A stretch of DNA of 64,000 bases from Lachnospiraceae bacterium (GTDB taxonomy: Bacteria > Bacillota > Clostridia > Lachnospirales > Lachnospiraceae). The notes beneath the pieces were generated by a model, which was given only the letters and a program-made list of their open reading frames with translations, ran no database searches and was not told where the DNA came from. Numbering within the stretch: the stretch's first letter is position 1; every line of letters starts with the position of its first letter. Location: NCBI GenBank assembly GCA_910574885.1, contig CAJTDD010000019.1, positions 1 through 64,000 on the forward strand, written 5' to 3'. The position numbers and the translations under genes were made by a program. This document shows positions 53,870-62,906 of this stretch, piece after piece.

Positions 53870-55007
53870 AGGATTTCTTACGATTACCCGGCGAAATATC
53901 CGGATGATGTTTCTGTATCTCGCAATCTTTCTGTCCATATCGGTCATGGTACAGGTGGCGACCGGGGGAAATGCGGATGAATTTGAACAGGTCAGCCTGA
54001 ATATTGCCGTAATCGACAAGGACGGCGGCGAACTTGCCAAAGGTCTTGCCGATTATCTAAGCCACTATCATACGCTGGTGGATCTTCCCGACGACCCTTC
54101 CATTATCCAGGACCGTATGTTCTATCGGGAAATCTATTATGTAGTGACAATCCCGGAAGATTTTGAGAAACGATGCCTTTATGGGGATGAAATGCTTCCG
54201 GTAACGAAGGTTCCGGGCAGCAACAGCGGATTCTATGTGGATCAGCAGATTAATACATTCATGAATGACGTCCGAATCATGGCAAGAAGCGGTTTTCCAC
54301 TGTCAGACGCCATCCAAAGCGTCATTGACAACAGCACGGACAAAGCAAAAGTGACCCTCATTGACAAGAATGGTTTCGGCGGGCAGCAGCCGCTCCACGC
54401 CTTTATGTTCCAGTATATGCCCTATATCCTGATTTCCATCCTCTGCTATTCCATGAGTTATATCATGATAGCCTTCCGCAATCAGGATGTGAAGAGACGG
54501 ATGATGTGTTCGGCGGTTCCGGCACGGAGCCAGAACTTCCAACTGATACTCGGGTTTGCTACGGTCGGGCTTGCCGTCTACGGCATCTGCGCCCTTATGC
54601 CATTCCTGATGTACGGGAAGACATTTATCAATGACCCGAATATGCCCTACTACCTACTCAACAGTTTCCTTATGATGCTTGTCGCACTGTCGCTGTCCTT
54701 CCTGATTGGTACGCTGGTGCATAGCGAAGATGTCATCAGCGCCATCGTCAACGTTGTCTCCCTTGGCATGTCCTTCTTGTGCGGCGTGTTCGTTGATTTG
54801 GAGATATTAGGAAAGGGGGTACGGACATTTGCACAGTTCCTTCCGGCATACTGGTATGAAGTTGCCAATGGGCTTCTGGCAAATAACAGTACTTTCAGCC
54901 ATGCGCAGCAGACGTCACTCTATACCTGCTACGGGCTGCAGCTGCTGTTTGCCGCCGCGATCCTCGGGGTCGCAATGGTAATCTCCCGTTTCCGTCAGAC
55001 TGCTTAG
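53856..55007 (+). CDS. ABC-2 type permease, second subunit
   Basis: A 383-residue partner permease with the same plan: helix at about 18-35, external loop with NIAVIDKDGGELAKGLADYL, then five helices ending near 378. The start overlaps the first permease, and the AAGGAGG site lies within the upstream gene, so both subunits are coupled and probably form a heterodimer. Confidence 0.92.
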   Translation: MTVYKGFLTITRRNIRMMFLYLAIFLSISVMVQVATGGNADEFEQVSLNIAVIDKDGGELAKGLADYLSHYHTLVDLPDDPSIIQDRMFYREIYYVVTIPEDFEKRCLYGDEMLPVTKVPGSNSGFYVDQQINTFMNDVRIMARSGFPLSDAIQSVIDNSTDKAKVTLIDKNGFGGQQPLHAFMFQYMPYILISILCYSMSYIMIAFRNQDVKRRMMCSAVPARSQNFQLILGFATVGLAVYGICALMPFLMYGKTFINDPNMPYYLLNSFLMMLVALSLSFLIGTLVHSEDVISAIVNVVSLGMSFLCGVFVDLEILGKGVRTFAQFLPAYWYEVANGLLANNSTFSHAQQTSLYTCYGLQLLFAAAILGVAMVISRFRQTA

Positions 55008-55034
55008 GGACCTGACTCTATCAAATGCCTGAAT

Positions 55035-55075
55035 CCATCCGTACCTTGGATTCTTTTCGTCCGAGGTACGGATGG
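55035..55075. terminator. strong hairpin between convergent genes
   Basis: CCATCCGTACC (55035-55045) pairs perfectly with GGTACGGATGG (55065-55075), and the stem extends inward. It lies between the permease stop and the convergent hydrolase stop. T-runs are weak. Confidence 0.65.
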
Positions 55076-55083
55076 CTCACCCC

Positions 55084-56346
55084 TCACCTCTCCCCTGCTA
55101 AATAAGCCTCCCCCAACACCTGCTGCACAGCAGGGCAATTCGCAATCAGCCCGTAACGGAAGTGAATCGTCCCTCCGACAGCATCATCTGCACTGCAGGC
55201 TGACATCTGCCTTTGAATCTCCCCGCCGCCGTACCAAGGATTGTTCCCATCCTCCCCGGCTTCCACCGTCTTATAATCTGCAAGCCCTACATAGAGGCTG
55301 ACATCCTTTTCTTTGGCCTCTTTTGCCACATTGGACCACCACCCAAGCAGCGCCGAAAAATCTGCCGTCGCATGTCCGATTTCCCAATATAACTGGGGAG
55401 CAATATAATCCACCCAGCCTTCCCTCACCCAGGTCCTGCTGTCCGCATACAGCGAGAAATAAGAAGAAAAGCTGCTGGTCGTCGCACTGCCCTCCGGGTG
55501 CATGGTATTGCTTGCCCAGATACCTGACGGGCTGATTCCAAACTCTAATTCCGGATTTACCTCGTGAATGGACGCGTCCAGGCCGCTTACCAGAAGATTG
55601 ACATTATTCCGCCGCCAGTCCCCGATATCCGGAAACTCTGTGCCATAAGCCGCATAAGTACCCCCGTCGTTAAAATCCGCGCCTGGATAGAAATAATCGT
55701 CCAGATGTATCCCATCCACCTGATACTTCTTTATCATCTCCATGACGCCGCTAATCACAAGCTCGCGCACCTCCGGAAGCCCCGGGTTGAAATAGTATCC
55801 CTCTCCATACTGCACCACCCAGTCCGGGCGCTGCCTTGCCGGCGACCCTTCTGCCAGATTCTCCCACTCGGAAGCATCCCGTGCAATCCGGTAGGGGTTA
55901 ATCCACGCATGCAGCTCCAGCCCCCGCCTGTGGGCTTCGCTGACCCAGTACGCCAGCGGGTCAAAATCAGAATCCGGCGCCACCCCCTGCTGCCCGGTCA
56001 GATAGCGGCTCCAGGGATAAATCTCCGATGGATAGAGAGCATCCGAACAAGGACGTACCTGCAAGAACACGGCATTGAACCCACTCTTGTCCGCTCCGTC
56101 AAGGACAGCGTCCGCCTGGGCGCGCAATTCCTCAGCCGATACAGTCGGTACGGCAGGATAGTCCAGATTCTCTACGCTGGCAACCCACACGCCGCGCATC
56201 TCCCGGTCTGCTTCCCGTTTCATGGCGGGTTCCTGTTCTGGCTTGTCTTCGGTCTTCTTCTCATGAATCCCAAAAAAGACCGCCGCCAATATGATAAAAA
56301 CCAGACTTACGGCTATCTCCATTAAGGTTCTCTCTAATCTTCCCAT
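55084..56346 (-). CDS. GHL10-family glycosyl hydrolase, membrane anchored
   Basis: A 420-residue protein with one N-terminal hydrophobic helix (about 8-25) and no lipobox, so it is probably anchored or secreted. The catalytic domain is of the GHL10/YngK (former DUF187) type: RGVWVASVENLDYP (51-64), FNAVFLQVRPCSDALYPS, LELHAWINPYRIA, VDGIHLDDYFYPG with the likely acidic residues, and SGIWASNT. Relatives act on cell-wall or capsular glycans, but the substrate is not established. It stands alone downstream of dnaJ. Confidence 0.9.
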   Translation of the reverse strand: MGRLERTLMEIAVSLVFIILAAVFFGIHEKKTEDKPEQEPAMKREADREMRGVWVASVENLDYPAVPTVSAEELRAQADAVLDGADKSGFNAVFLQVRPCSDALYPSEIYPWSRYLTGQQGVAPDSDFDPLAYWVSEAHRRGLELHAWINPYRIARDASEWENLAEGSPARQRPDWVVQYGEGYYFNPGLPEVRELVISGVMEMIKKYQVDGIHLDDYFYPGADFNDGGTYAAYGTEFPDIGDWRRNNVNLLVSGLDASIHEVNPELEFGISPSGIWASNTMHPEGSATTSSFSSYFSLYADSRTWVREGWVDYIAPQLYWEIGHATADFSALLGWWSNVAKEAKEKDVSLYVGLADYKTVEAGEDGNNPWYGGGEIQRQMSACSADDAVGGTIHFRYGLIANCPAVQQVLGEAYLAGER

Positions 56347-56409
56347 TTTTCATGTGTTCCTTTTCATACTTTCTCTATACTCTATTCAGCAAAGAAGCCT
56401 TTGATGAAC

Positions 56410-57591
56410 TTAATCATCAAAGGCTTCTTTCATTTTATCCATAAAACCTTTTCGTTTCTTACCCGTCTTCGTCTCCTTCTCACCGGAAGCCGACTGCAAC
56501 GTATTGCCGGACAGCTCGTCAAACCTGCGAAGCGCCTCTTTTGCCTCGGAACTTAAATGCTCCGGCGTCTGGATGACCAGCGTCACATAATGGTCTCCCC
56601 GTACCTGTGAATTGCGGACCGACGGAACTCCCTTGCCTTTCAGCCTCACCTTCGTATCCGTCTTTGTTCCCGGTTTCACCGTATAGATGACCTCGCCGTC
56701 CACCGTCTTTACGCGGATATCCGCGCCAAGGGCTGCCTGTGCAAATGAAATCGGAACCGTTGAGAAGATATGCATATCCTGTCTCTGGAAGATTGGATGT
56801 CTGGAAACCACAACCTCCACCAGTAAATCTCCCCTTGGGCCGCCGTTTACCCCCGGCTCGCCTTTCTCACGAATCCGCACACTCTGTCCATTGTCGATTC
56901 CGGCAGGAATCGTCACGGCAATCTTCTTACGGTTGGAGGTATATCCCGTTCCGCCGCAGTCCGGACACTTATCCCGGATAATCTTACCTGTTCCACCGCA
57001 GTCCGGACAAGTCTGTACGTTCTGAACCATCCCGAAGAAGGACTGCTGGGTATAGACCACCTGGCCTTTTCCTCCGCACTTAGGACAGGTTTCTGGTGAA
57101 GTACCCGGTTTCGCACCCGTACCGTTACATTTCGGACACGGGTCTTTTAGTACCATATCCAGCTCTTTCTCACACCCAAACACAGCCTCCTCGAAGGTAA
57201 TCCGTACACTCTTGCGGATGTTCATACCCTTCATCGGTCCCTGACTCGCGCGTCCCCTGCGGCTCCCTCCAAACAAATCCCCAAAGATATCGCCAAAGAT
57301 GTCGCTGAAATCCGCACCGCTGAAATCAAAGCCGCCAAAGCCGCCGCCACCTGCGCCGCCTTCAAACGCAGCATGCCCGAACTGATCGTACTGGCGCCGT
57401 TTATCCGGATCGCTCAACACTGCATAAGCCTCTGAAGCCTCCTTGAACTTCTTCTCGGCTTCCGCATCTCCAGGATTCATATCAGGGTGGTACTTCTTGG
57501 CAACCTGTCTGTATGCTTTTTTGAGAGTTGCGTCGTCAGCGTCTTTGCTGACGCCCAGCACCTCATAATAATCTCTCTTTGATTCTGCCAT
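56410..57591 (-). CDS. dnaJ: chaperone DnaJ
   Basis: The Hsp40 partner of DnaK, 393 residues. J domain with HPD at 35-37, a Gly/Phe-rich region (about 75-110, [18 protein letters not shown]), four zinc-finger repeats of the CxxCxGxG type ([32 protein letters not shown]) and the C-terminal substrate domains. The ATG at 57591 with GGGAG upstream is chosen over the open frame to 57636. It is separated from dnaK by 173 bases containing a long hairpin. Confidence 0.98.
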   Translation of the reverse strand: MAESKRDYYEVLGVSKDADDATLKKAYRQVAKKYHPDMNPGDAEAEKKFKEASEAYAVLSDPDKRRQYDQFGHAAFEGGAGGGGFGGFDFSGADFSDIFGDIFGDLFGGSRRGRASQGPMKGMNIRKSVRITFEEAVFGCEKELDMVLKDPCPKCNGTGAKPGTSPETCPKCGGKGQVVYTQQSFFGMVQNVQTCPDCGGTGKIIRDKCPDCGGTGYTSNRKKIAVTIPAGIDNGQSVRIREKGEPGVNGGPRGDLLVEVVVSRHPIFQRQDMHIFSTVPISFAQAALGADIRVKTVDGEVIYTVKPGTKTDTKVRLKGKGVPSVRNSQVRGDHYVTLVIQTPEHLSSEAKEALRRFDELSGNTLQSASGEKETKTGKKRKGFMDKMKEAFDD

Positions 57592-57696
57592 TGTTTCTCC
57601 CTTTCTTTCCTCACGCAAAAACCTGCTGACAGCCAAAGTCTGACAGCATGTTACAGCATATTCCGGTATATACTTACTGTTTTATAAACGTTATAT

Positions 57697-57739
57697 CAGG
57701 TAATTATGGGGAAATCTTATATTTCCCCATAATTACCTG
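57697..57739. other. perfect 18-bp hairpin between dnaK and dnaJ
   Basis: CAGGTAATTATGGGGAAA (57697-57714) and its exact inverse complement (57722-57739) enclose 7 bases. No T-run follows on the minus strand. It may slow transcription or shape RNA processing so that DnaK exceeds DnaJ. Confidence 0.7.
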
Positions 57740-57764
57740 TATAAATCCGGATGAACTGCGGACT

Positions 57765-59645
57765 TTAAACCTCTTTGTAATCTCCGTCTACAACATCATC
57801 TCCCTGGAATCCTTCCGGAGCCGGGCCTGCTCCCGGGTTCGGGCCTGCTCCCATATTCGGGTCTGCTCCCTGTGCCGCTTGGCCAGCCTGCTCATACATC
57901 TTGGTAAATACCTTCTGCGCGCTTCCCATTAATTTCTCTTTTGCCGCCTTAATCTCAGCAATCTGCGCATCCGTCATATCGTCCATATTGACCTTCTCAA
58001 GAATCTCTTTTAATGCCTTGCAGTCAGCCTCTACTGCCGCCCTGTCTGAAGCGTCAATCTTATCTCCGACCTCGCCTAATGCCTTCTCTGTCTGGAACAG
58101 CATGGAATCCGCCTCATTCTTAGCATCGATTCCCTCTTTGCGCTTCTTATCCTGAGCCTCGAAAGCCGCCGCTTCTTTTACGGCCTTGTCGATATCTTCA
58201 TCTGACATGTTGGAGCCTGCTGTAATCGTGATATGCTGCTCTTTGCCGGTTCCAAGATCCTTTGCGGAAACATTTACGATACCATTGGCATCAATATCGA
58301 ACGTAACCTCAATCTGCGGTACTCCACGCGGAGCCGGTGCGATTCCGTCCAGCCTGAACTGTCCAAGGGACTTGTTGTCTCTTGCGAACTGTCTCTCGCC
58401 CTGTACAACGTTGATATCAACGGCTGTCTGGTTATCTGCCGCCGTTGAGAAGATCTGGCTCTTCTTAGTCGGGATTGTAGTATTTCTCTCAATCAGCCTT
58501 GTGGCAACACCGCCCATCGTCTCAATAGACAGTGACAGCGGAGTTACGTCCAGAAGAAGGATGTCTCCTGCGCCTGCGTCTCCTGCAAGCTTTCCACCCT
58601 GTACGGACGCGCCGAGGGCTACACACTCATCTGGGTTCAGAGATTTGCTAGGCTCTTTTCCTGTTAGCCTCTTTACTTCCTCCTGTACTGCCGGGATACG
58701 TGTAGAACCGCCTACCAGCAATACCTGGCCAAGCTCGGAAGCGTTGATTCCAGCATCGGAAAGCGCTCTCTTCACCGGCTCGGAAGTCTTCTCAACAAGG
58801 TCATGGGTCAGTTCGTCGAACTTCGCCCTTGTCAGGTTCATATCGAAATGCTTCGGTCCTTCTGCCGTCGCTGTGATAAATGGCAGGTTGATATTCGTTG
58901 TGGTTGCGGAAGACAGCTCTTTCTTCGCCTTCTCTGCCGCTTCTTTTAATCTCTGGAGCGCCATCTTATCCGTAGATAAATCCACGCTTTCCTGCTTCTT
59001 GAATTCTGCGATCATATAGTCCGTAAGTTTCTGGTCAAAGTCATCTCCGCCAAGACGGTTATTTCCTGCCGTAGATAATACTTCGATGACGCCGTCGCCA
59101 ATCTCGATGACGGAAACGTCGAACGTACCGCCTCCTAAGTCATAGACCATAATCTTCTGCTCTTTCTCGTTGTCAAGGCCATATGCAAGCGCCGCCGCCG
59201 TAGGCTCATTGATGATACGCTTCACATCTAAGCCCGCAATCTTACCGGCATCCTTGGTTGCCTGACGCTGTGCATCATTGAAATAAGCAGGTACAGTGAT
59301 AACCGCTTCTGTTACCTTCTCGCCCAGATAACCTTCTGCGTCTGCCTTTAACTTCTGGAGAATCATCGCTGAAATCTCCTGCGGAGAATACTTCTTCTCA
59401 TCGATGGTCACTCTGAAATCGCTTCCCATCTCTCTCTTGATTGAAGAAATGGTTCTCTCTGCGTTTGTCACCGCCTGACGCTTTGCAGGCTCGCCTACCA
59501 GACGCTCTCCCGTCTTGGAAAATGCCACTACGGACGGTGTGGTCCTTGCGCCTTCTGTATTTGCGATGACCGTCGGCTGGCCACCTTCCATAACTGCCAC
59601 ACAACTGTTTGTTGTACCTAAGTCAATACCTATGATTTTGCCCAT
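57765..59645 (-). CDS. dnaK: chaperone DnaK (Hsp70)
   Basis: A 626-residue Hsp70. The ATPase domain begins [17 protein letters not shown] and contains [13 protein letters not shown] and LVGGSTRIP; the linker [16 protein letters not shown] leads to the peptide-binding domain and a helical lid with a Gly/Pro/Ala-rich tail. AGGAGG precedes the ATG. It is 15 bases after grpE within the hrcA operon. Confidence 0.99.
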   Translation of the reverse strand: MGKIIGIDLGTTNSCVAVMEGGQPTVIANTEGARTTPSVVAFSKTGERLVGEPAKRQAVTNAERTISSIKREMGSDFRVTIDEKKYSPQEISAMILQKLKADAEGYLGEKVTEAVITVPAYFNDAQRQATKDAGKIAGLDVKRIINEPTAAALAYGLDNEKEQKIMVYDLGGGTFDVSVIEIGDGVIEVLSTAGNNRLGGDDFDQKLTDYMIAEFKKQESVDLSTDKMALQRLKEAAEKAKKELSSATTTNINLPFITATAEGPKHFDMNLTRAKFDELTHDLVEKTSEPVKRALSDAGINASELGQVLLVGGSTRIPAVQEEVKRLTGKEPSKSLNPDECVALGASVQGGKLAGDAGAGDILLLDVTPLSLSIETMGGVATRLIERNTTIPTKKSQIFSTAADNQTAVDINVVQGERQFARDNKSLGQFRLDGIAPAPRGVPQIEVTFDIDANGIVNVSAKDLGTGKEQHITITAGSNMSDEDIDKAVKEAAAFEAQDKKRKEGIDAKNEADSMLFQTEKALGEVGDKIDASDRAAVEADCKALKEILEKVNMDDMTDAQIAEIKAAKEKLMGSAQKVFTKMYEQAGQAAQGADPNMGAGPNPGAGPAPEGFQGDDVVDGDYKEV

Positions 59646-59660
59646 TTTTATTTCCTCCTG

Positions 59661-60371
59661 TTAATTTGCTACTTTGACCATGCTGTGCCTTACTACGGAA
59701 TCGCGGTACATGTAGCCTTTCTGGAATTCCTCAGCTACCGTGTTCTCACCGAAATTCTCATCCTCCACATGCATCACCGCGTTGTGGAAATCTGGGTTGA
59801 ATTCCTGCCCCACTGCCTCAATCGGCTTGACTCCTGCGCTCTCTAACGTGGTCATTAATTGCTTATACACCTTCTCCATCCCCTGAATAAAGGGATCTTC
59901 CTTTTCCTCCTCCTTGACAGCCCCAAGCCCTCGCTCGAAATTGTCAACTACCGGAAGAATCTTATCTATGATATCTTTCGCACCTATCTCGTACATCTGG
60001 GACTTCTCCTTATCCGTACGCTTGCGGAAGTTATCAAACTCTGCCATCTGACGGGTGAGCCGGTCTGTCAGCTCTTCAATCTTCTCGTCTTTCTTATCCT
60101 TCTTGGGCTTCTTTCCAAAGAACTTCTTCCCGGATTTCTGACCGTTCTCTCCGTCTTTCACATCCCCTTCCTGGTCTTGGGCTTCTGCGTCTTCGCCGTC
60201 TTCGCAGCCCTCCTGTCCTTCGGCATTCTCTGTTGTCTCGTCTTCACAGCCGTCCTTAGGTTCTGCCTCGTCTGCCGCCTTGGAACTTTTTGACTCCTCT
60301 GCTGCTTTCTTCGCTTCCTCTACGGCTTCTTTTACCATCTCTTCCTGGCTTTTCTCCTTATGCTTCTCCAA
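59661..60371 (-). CDS. grpE: nucleotide exchange factor GrpE
   Basis: GrpE releases ADP from DnaK. The 236-residue protein has a very acidic, low-complexity N-terminal half (about 1-95), a coiled coil (EKIEELTDRLTRQMAEFDNFRKR) and the C-terminal beta domain with FNPDFHNAVMH. The start is a TTG at 60371, with GGTGG about 8 bases upstream. It is 16 bases after hrcA. Confidence 0.97.
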   Translation of the reverse strand: MEKHKEKSQEEMVKEAVEEAKKAAEESKSSKAADEAEPKDGCEDETTENAEGQEGCEDGEDAEAQDQEGDVKDGENGQKSGKKFFGKKPKKDKKDEKIEELTDRLTRQMAEFDNFRKRTDKEKSQMYEIGAKDIIDKILPVVDNFERGLGAVKEEEKEDPFIQGMEKVYKQLMTTLESAGVKPIEAVGQEFNPDFHNAVMHVEDENFGENTVAEEFQKGYMYRDSVVRHSMVKVAN

Positions 60372-60387
60372 GGGTTATTCCACCTTT

Positions 60388-61428
60388 CTATTCTTTTTTA
60401 TGAAACATCTGATCCAGCTCGTTCTGGAGCCTTTTCATTGACTTTAATACATGTTCATAATCCATTCTCTTTGGTCCGATAATACCTATCGTTCCCTTCA
60501 TGCCGTCACCTAATTCATAAGTTGCGGTAACAACGCTGCAGTCTTTCATCGTCTGAACCGGGGTCTCATCTCCAATGTATACCTGAATTCCGGTATTGTC
60601 ATCCTTCGCTAGTGTCTGTGTCACTAGTTCCGTCAACTGCTGCTTTTCCTCAAACGCATTGATAATCTCCTGTGCGCTCTGGTTATCGCTGAGTTCTGGA
60701 TACTTAAAAATATTCGTCGCACCGCTCGTGTAGATCTGCATATCCTCATCTATCTGAATCGCATCCGCCACTGCATCCAATACATTACTGATTACGCTGC
60801 TGTGTATTCCTGCCTGTTCTTTCAGCCTTGCAATCAATCCCAGATTGATCTCTTCAATGGACATGCCATTCAGCGTCGTATTAAGGAGCATATTCAGCTT
60901 CAACAGATTCTCATTGCTTAGAGCCTCATCCACACGGATAATCTTACTCTTAATTACATTGCCGCCAAGTACGATTACCGCAATCACCTGTTCCGCGTCC
61001 ACCATAGATAACTGGATAAACTTAATCTTATTCGCGTTATTCATAGGAGTGGAAACCATGGTGGCATAATTCGTATTGCTTGCCAAAACTCTCGCTGCCT
61101 GCTTGAGGAGCTGTTCCATCCGGTCTGCCTTGTCAAGCATCTGCTCCTGCATCTCATTGAGTTCCTGCTCCTTCTCCTCCATCAGCATATCTACATAAAG
61201 CCTGTAACCCTTATCCGAAGGAATCCGTCCCGCCGATGTGTGCGGCTGCATGATGTATCCAAGTTCTTCCAGATCAGCCATCTCGTTGCGGATCGTTGCG
61301 GAACTCAAATTCAAATCCGTATACTTGGAAATCGTCCTGGAGCCCACAGGTTCGCCCGTCTCGAGATAATTCTGGATGACTGCATGCAGAATCTTCATCT
61401 TGCGGTCACTAAGGCTGTGTTCTGTCAC
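60388..61428 (-). CDS. hrcA: heat-inducible repressor HrcA
   Basis: HrcA represses chaperone operons by binding CIRCE. About 346 residues: N-terminal winged helix (VTEHSLSDRKMKILHAVIQN, then SSATIRNEMADLEELGY) and the GAF-like effector region. The frame is open to 61530, but that start would lie upstream of CIRCE and the promoter start. The GTG at 61428, with AAAGGAGG 9 bases before it, is right. It is the first gene of hrcA-grpE-dnaK-dnaJ and should regulate itself. Confidence 0.97.
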   Translation of the reverse strand: MTEHSLSDRKMKILHAVIQNYLETGEPVGSRTISKYTDLNLSSATIRNEMADLEELGYIMQPHTSAGRIPSDKGYRLYVDMLMEEKEQELNEMQEQMLDKADRMEQLLKQAARVLASNTNYATMVSTPMNNANKIKFIQLSMVDAEQVIAVIVLGGNVIKSKIIRVDEALSNENLLKLNMLLNTTLNGMSIEEINLGLIARLKEQAGIHSSVISNVLDAVADAIQIDEDMQIYTSGATNIFKYPELSDNQSAQEIINAFEEKQQLTELVTQTLAKDDNTGIQVYIGDETPVQTMKDCSVVTATYELGDGMKGTIGIIGPKRMDYEHVLKSMKRLQNELDQMFHKKE

Positions 61429-61457
61429 GGTCTGCTTCCTCCTTTCGGATTCTTCTG

Positions 61458-61484
61458 TTAGCACTCTACATTTTTGAGTGCTAA
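61458..61484. promoter_or_regulatory. CIRCE operator
   Basis: TTAGCACTC (61458-61466), nine bases, and GAGTGCTAA (61476-61484): a perfect CIRCE element between the promoter and the hrcA start. Confidence 0.97.
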
Positions 61485-61498
61485 TATCTTCGACTATT

Positions 61499-61527
61499 AA
61501 TGTATCACTCCCCATTTCTTTTGTCAA
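61499..61527 (-). promoter_or_regulatory. promoter of the hrcA operon
   Basis: Minus-strand TTGACA (61522-61527) and TACATT (61499-61504) with 17 bases between, directly upstream of CIRCE. Confidence 0.8.
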
Positions 61528-61556
61528 CACTCTTTATATTTTTTTTATACTTTGTC

Positions 61557-61602
61557 GGACGATAGTCCGCCCGCCCCTCAGGGGCATGCTTTTCGGGACG
61601 CC
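61557..61602. repeat. GC-rich repeat, copy 2
   Basis: Similar to 33517-33561 (GGACGA, then a CCGCCCC-TCAGGGGCATG core and a CGG tail). It holds the small palindromes GGACGATAGTCC and CCCCTCAGGGG and abuts the transposase remnant. Confidence 0.5.
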
Positions 61603-61620
61603 AAAAAATGTGTCAGCACA

Positions 61621-61797
61621 CTAGAACCGGACGTGTATATTACAACGATGGAAAACAAAGATGGGGAAGAGATTCCATTTATATACGAAAGCAACCAGTC
61701 ATGGATGTACTGCATACATCAAGAACTTTCCGATCATGAAATCCGCGACATATACAAGGGATTATGGGAAATCGAAGAATCTTTCAAGATTTGGTAA
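61621..61797 (+). pseudogene. transposase remnant (IS4/IS1634-like C-terminal part)
   Basis: A plus-strand fragment of about 58 codons contains SDHEIRDIYKGLWEIEESFK, which strongly resembles the conserved segment around the catalytic Glu in IS4-superfamily (IS1634-like) transposases. Nothing upstream encodes the rest of a transposase, and the frame stops right after the motif. No start codon with a ribosome site is evident. It is a decayed insertion between hrcA and the next genes. Confidence 0.6.
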
Positions 61798-61868
61798 TTA
61801 TGCGCGTTTTAGAGCTGCTCATAGAAAAACGCCATTCTTTGGCTTAGACGATCAAAATAGTCAGAAAT

Positions 61869-61909
61869 CCGGTGAAGGCTGAAAGCCCGTTTAATTCAGC
61901 CTTCACCGG
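61869..61909. repeat. perfect 15-bp hairpin downstream of the transposase remnant
   Basis: CCGGTGAAGGCTGAA (61869-61883) and TTCAGCCTTCACCGG (61895-61909) enclose 11 bases. It may be a terminator hairpin, without a good T-run, or a leftover of the mobile element. The stretch 61429-61996 holds only this, the repeat, the remnant and the hrcA control region. Confidence 0.6.
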
Positions 61910-61996
61910 GTTCCTGTAAGAAAATATAATTGGTCAACACCAAGGAAAGAGGTTCGATTTTTTCACAAATCGTTTTACCCTACCCAAATTTGTATC

Positions 61997-62386
61997 TTAG
62001 TTTAAAAAACGCAAAAAAGATTCGTAAAAAAACTTCTCCTTTTTTTCTTTACTATCCTGAGGTATTCCTAAACTGTCAAGCGCCTTTTGAACCGCTGCTT
62101 TTGCTGAATACACAGTATTCCCCAGGATATCACGTCCTCCACCATTATAAGCGCTCACCAATGACATGGCAAACAGACTCGTAAGGCACGTAAGCTTGCC
62201 TCCTGAATTCACTCCATACCCATACCCATTTATACCACATTCTTTCTCCGCTTTATTCCAGGCTTCTTTCACTTCATTTGGCGCTTCCGATCCCAGAATG
62301 TCCAGTCCATCAAATGACTTTTTGTTTTTGACACTCTTATTATTATAGGTATTCACATAATTATTTGTACAAAAACCTATTTCCAT
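61997..62386 (-). CDS. small protein of unknown function (129 aa)
   Basis: A 129-residue soluble protein with no signal peptide. The N-terminus is Asn-rich (TNNYVNTYNNKSVKNKKS); the middle has ILGSEAPNEVKEAWNKAEKE followed by a Gly-rich NGYGYGVNSGGKLTCLTS; the end is a charged helix. GGAG lies 10 bases before the ATG, and the codon use looks normal. I do not recognise the family by name. It lies next to another small unknown gene in the same direction and to a transposase remnant. Confidence 0.7.
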   Translation of the reverse strand: MEIGFCTNNYVNTYNNKSVKNKKSFDGLDILGSEAPNEVKEAWNKAEKECGINGYGYGVNSGGKLTCLTSLFAMSLVSAYNGGGRDILGNTVYSAKAAVQKALDSLGIPQDSKEKKEKFFYESFLRFLN

Positions 62387-62467
62387 GAAAATCCATCTCC
62401 CAGCTTATAAAACATTAATCCATGTACTGAACTCTTTAGATACATCTTCTCCATATCCGTATGTAAA

Positions 62468-62761
62468 TTAGCTCAACTCAATCTTTGCCGCTTCCTCCGG
62501 CTTAAACTCATTCTCCAAGTCATAGATATTATGCCCGGTAGACTCCCCCAATACTCGTCCCTCCAAAGAATAGCAGCGGATGAACCTCTTAACATCAATA
62601 CTGGACCAATGTTCCACATCCCAGCTCATGTAGCCGTCCGCATCCGACTTCTTCTCCTTCAGATAAAGATCTACCTGACGGCCATCCCGCATAATGTCAA
62701 TCAGGCCCTTGGTTCCATTTACTTCTACTTCTTCTTTTTTTACTGCGTCATACACTTTCAT
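62468..62761 (-). CDS. small acidic protein of unknown function (97 aa)
   Basis: A 97-residue acidic protein starting MKVYDAVKKEEVEVNG, with an alternating pattern suggesting a beta-rich N-terminal half and a segment DVEHWSSIDVKRFIRCYSLE. The open frame extends to 62812, but the ATG at 62761 follows AGGAGG by 10 bases. No known domain is recognised. It is followed after 81 bases by the 129-residue gene. Confidence 0.7.
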   Translation of the reverse strand: MKVYDAVKKEEVEVNGTKGLIDIMRDGRQVDLYLKEKKSDADGYMSWDVEHWSSIDVKRFIRCYSLEGRVLGESTGHNIYDLENEFKPEEAAKIELS

Positions 62762-62906
62762 TGTTATATTCCCTCCTAAATATAAGAACGCCCCGGCATC
62801 TTTCCTGCACATCCCGGCTTTCGCCGCCGCACAGGGCTTTACGGAAACGCTCTGCTTCTATGCTTCGATTATACTCTCTCAGATATAAAATGTAAACCCC
62901 TCCTTG

